A stretch of 7,631 nucleotides of DNA from Candidatus Avelusimicrobium stercoris (GTDB lineage Bacteria > Elusimicrobiota > Elusimicrobia > Elusimicrobiales > Elusimicrobiaceae): positions 1-7,631 of the forward strand of contig DJFE01000010.1 of NCBI GenBank assembly GCA_002432025.1, given 5' to 3'. A program made the position numbers and the translations under genes. Below the pieces are notes generated by a model. That model made no database searches and was not told the DNA's origin. It saw only the letters and a program-made list of their open reading frames with translations. Below, in pieces: positions 6,998 to 7,631 of this stretch (positions within the stretch are counted from its first letter, which is position 1; every line of letters starts with the position of its first letter).

Positions 6998-7017
6998 AAC
7001 AACTTTTTATAGTTTAT

Positions 7018-7631
7018 CAAATCTTACCTTATTCTTCGGTGCCTAATAGGAACTGCGTTCGTAATAGGCTTTCATAATCGCCCCAAATCTTACCTTATTC
7101 TTCGGTGCCTAATAGGAACTCCTGAGTCGTTTGTTAGCCGTAGCGCCGGCAAATCTTACCTTATTCTTCGGTGCCTAATAGGAACTGTAACACGAAAGTA
7201 ACACTGAACGTAACACAAATCTTACCTTATTCTTCGGTGCCTAATAGGAACATTAGTGTTATTTTTCCGCCCTATTTTGCGCAAATCTTACCTTATTCTT
7301 CGGTGCCTAATAGGAACTAGCCTTTCAGTTTGGCGTTTAAGTCGGCTCAAATCTTACCTTATTCTTCGGTGCCTAATAGGAACATATTGCCGTTAATGCC
7401 GGCAAGTTCATTATCAAATCTTACCTTATTCTTCGGTGCCTAATAGGAACTTATGGAAGAACTTTTTAAGACCTTAAAAACAAATCTTACCTTATTCTTC
7501 GGTGCCTAATAGGAACTACGGCTTTTATGGCTTCTTCGGCGGTATCCAAATCTTACCTTATTCTTCGGTGCCTAATAGGAACAGCCGTTAGTTTGGCAGG
7601 AGTTAGGCTATGCAAATCTTACCTTATTCTT
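7018..7631 (-). CRISPR. Type II-C CRISPR array, cut by the window edge
   Basis: Nine complete 36-bp repeats start at 7018, 7084, 7150, 7216, 7282, 7348, 7415, 7481 and 7547; a tenth is cut at 7613-7631. All copies are identical over the visible length. On the + strand each begins CAAATCTTACC and ends CCTAATAGGAAC. Spacers lie at 7054-7083, 7120-7149, 7186-7215, 7252-7281, 7318-7347, 7384-7414, 7451-7480, 7517-7546 and 7583-7612; all are 30 bp except the sixth, which is 31. The transcribed strand is inferred to be -, because the repeat then begins GTTCC as type II repeats typically do, ends with a -10-like TAAGAT, and pairs with the predicted tracrRNA. The leader-proximal, most recent end would then lie beyond 7631, and the cas2-side end would be the oldest. 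Confidence 0.98.
7021..7026 (-). promoter_or_regulatory. Possible -10 element inside the last repeat (and each repeat)
   Basis: On the - strand each repeat ends in TAAGATTTG. TAAGAT matches TATAAT at four of six positions and sits 3 nt from the repeat end, so a start would fall 3-4 nt into the next spacer. Repeat-embedded promoters are known in Neisseria and Campylobacter type II-C arrays. No clear -35 is visible, and there is no TGN extension. In this terminal repeat the promoter would fire toward the tracrRNA, starting near 7014. Confidence 0.35.

Noticed and set aside
7532..7539. TTCTTCGG in spacer 8 matching the core of the repeat
   Set aside because: Eight bases is within chance expectation, and the flanking bases do not match; it is not a partial repeat.
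7018..7631. Array transcribed on the + strand, with anti-repeat RNA also on the + strand
   Set aside because: The repeat would then begin CAAAT and lack the usual 5' GTT. The + strand after the anti-repeat offers only a 4-bp stem, while the - strand gives the expected series of hairpins.

Overview
This window holds a type II-C CRISPR-Cas locus. It has a three-gene cas operon on the + strand (cas9, cas1, cas2), a tracrRNA predicted on the - strand just after cas2, and a CRISPR array of identical 36-bp repeats that runs off the right edge. To its left lies an unrelated accessory stretch with an ankyrin-repeat gene (+) and a divergent gene of unknown function (-). The organism is a bacterium of moderate G+C that uses ordinary Shine-Dalgarno sites (GGAG, AAGGA). 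The compact Cas9 without csn2 or cas4, the ankyrin protein and the codon use would suit a host-associated Gram-negative lineage. Elusimicrobiota is a guess I cannot verify without a search.

Layout. Bases 1-409 contain no gene I can support. A 191-aa protein of unknown function is encoded at 410-985 (-). The 135-bp gap at 986-1120 carries an extended -10 promoter for that gene, a perfect 8-bp inverted repeat, and an extended -10 placed so close to the next ATG that the ankyrin gene (1121-1885, +) may be leaderless. A short promoter region leads into cas9 (2027-5563), whose stop overlaps the cas1 start by 23 bp. The cas1 stop in turn overlaps the cas2 start by 14 bp. The 162 bp between cas2 and the array contain, on the - strand, an anti-repeat followed by two clear hairpins and one A+T-rich hairpin, which is the expected anatomy of a tracrRNA. 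From 7018 to the edge there are nine complete repeats, nine spacers of 30-31 bp and a truncated tenth repeat.

How the parts work together. Cas1 and Cas2 would acquire spacers. The array, read on the - strand toward the cas genes, gives crRNAs with the repeat downstream of the spacer. The tracrRNA anti-repeat pairs with the crRNA repeat in four helical blocks separated by bulges, and the duplex loads Cas9. All RuvC and HNH catalytic residues are present, so Cas9 should be an active nuclease. The system type is known. What is specific to this locus is the Cas9 ortholog, its guide-RNA scaffold, and the possibility that the promoter inside the last repeat drives the tracrRNA.
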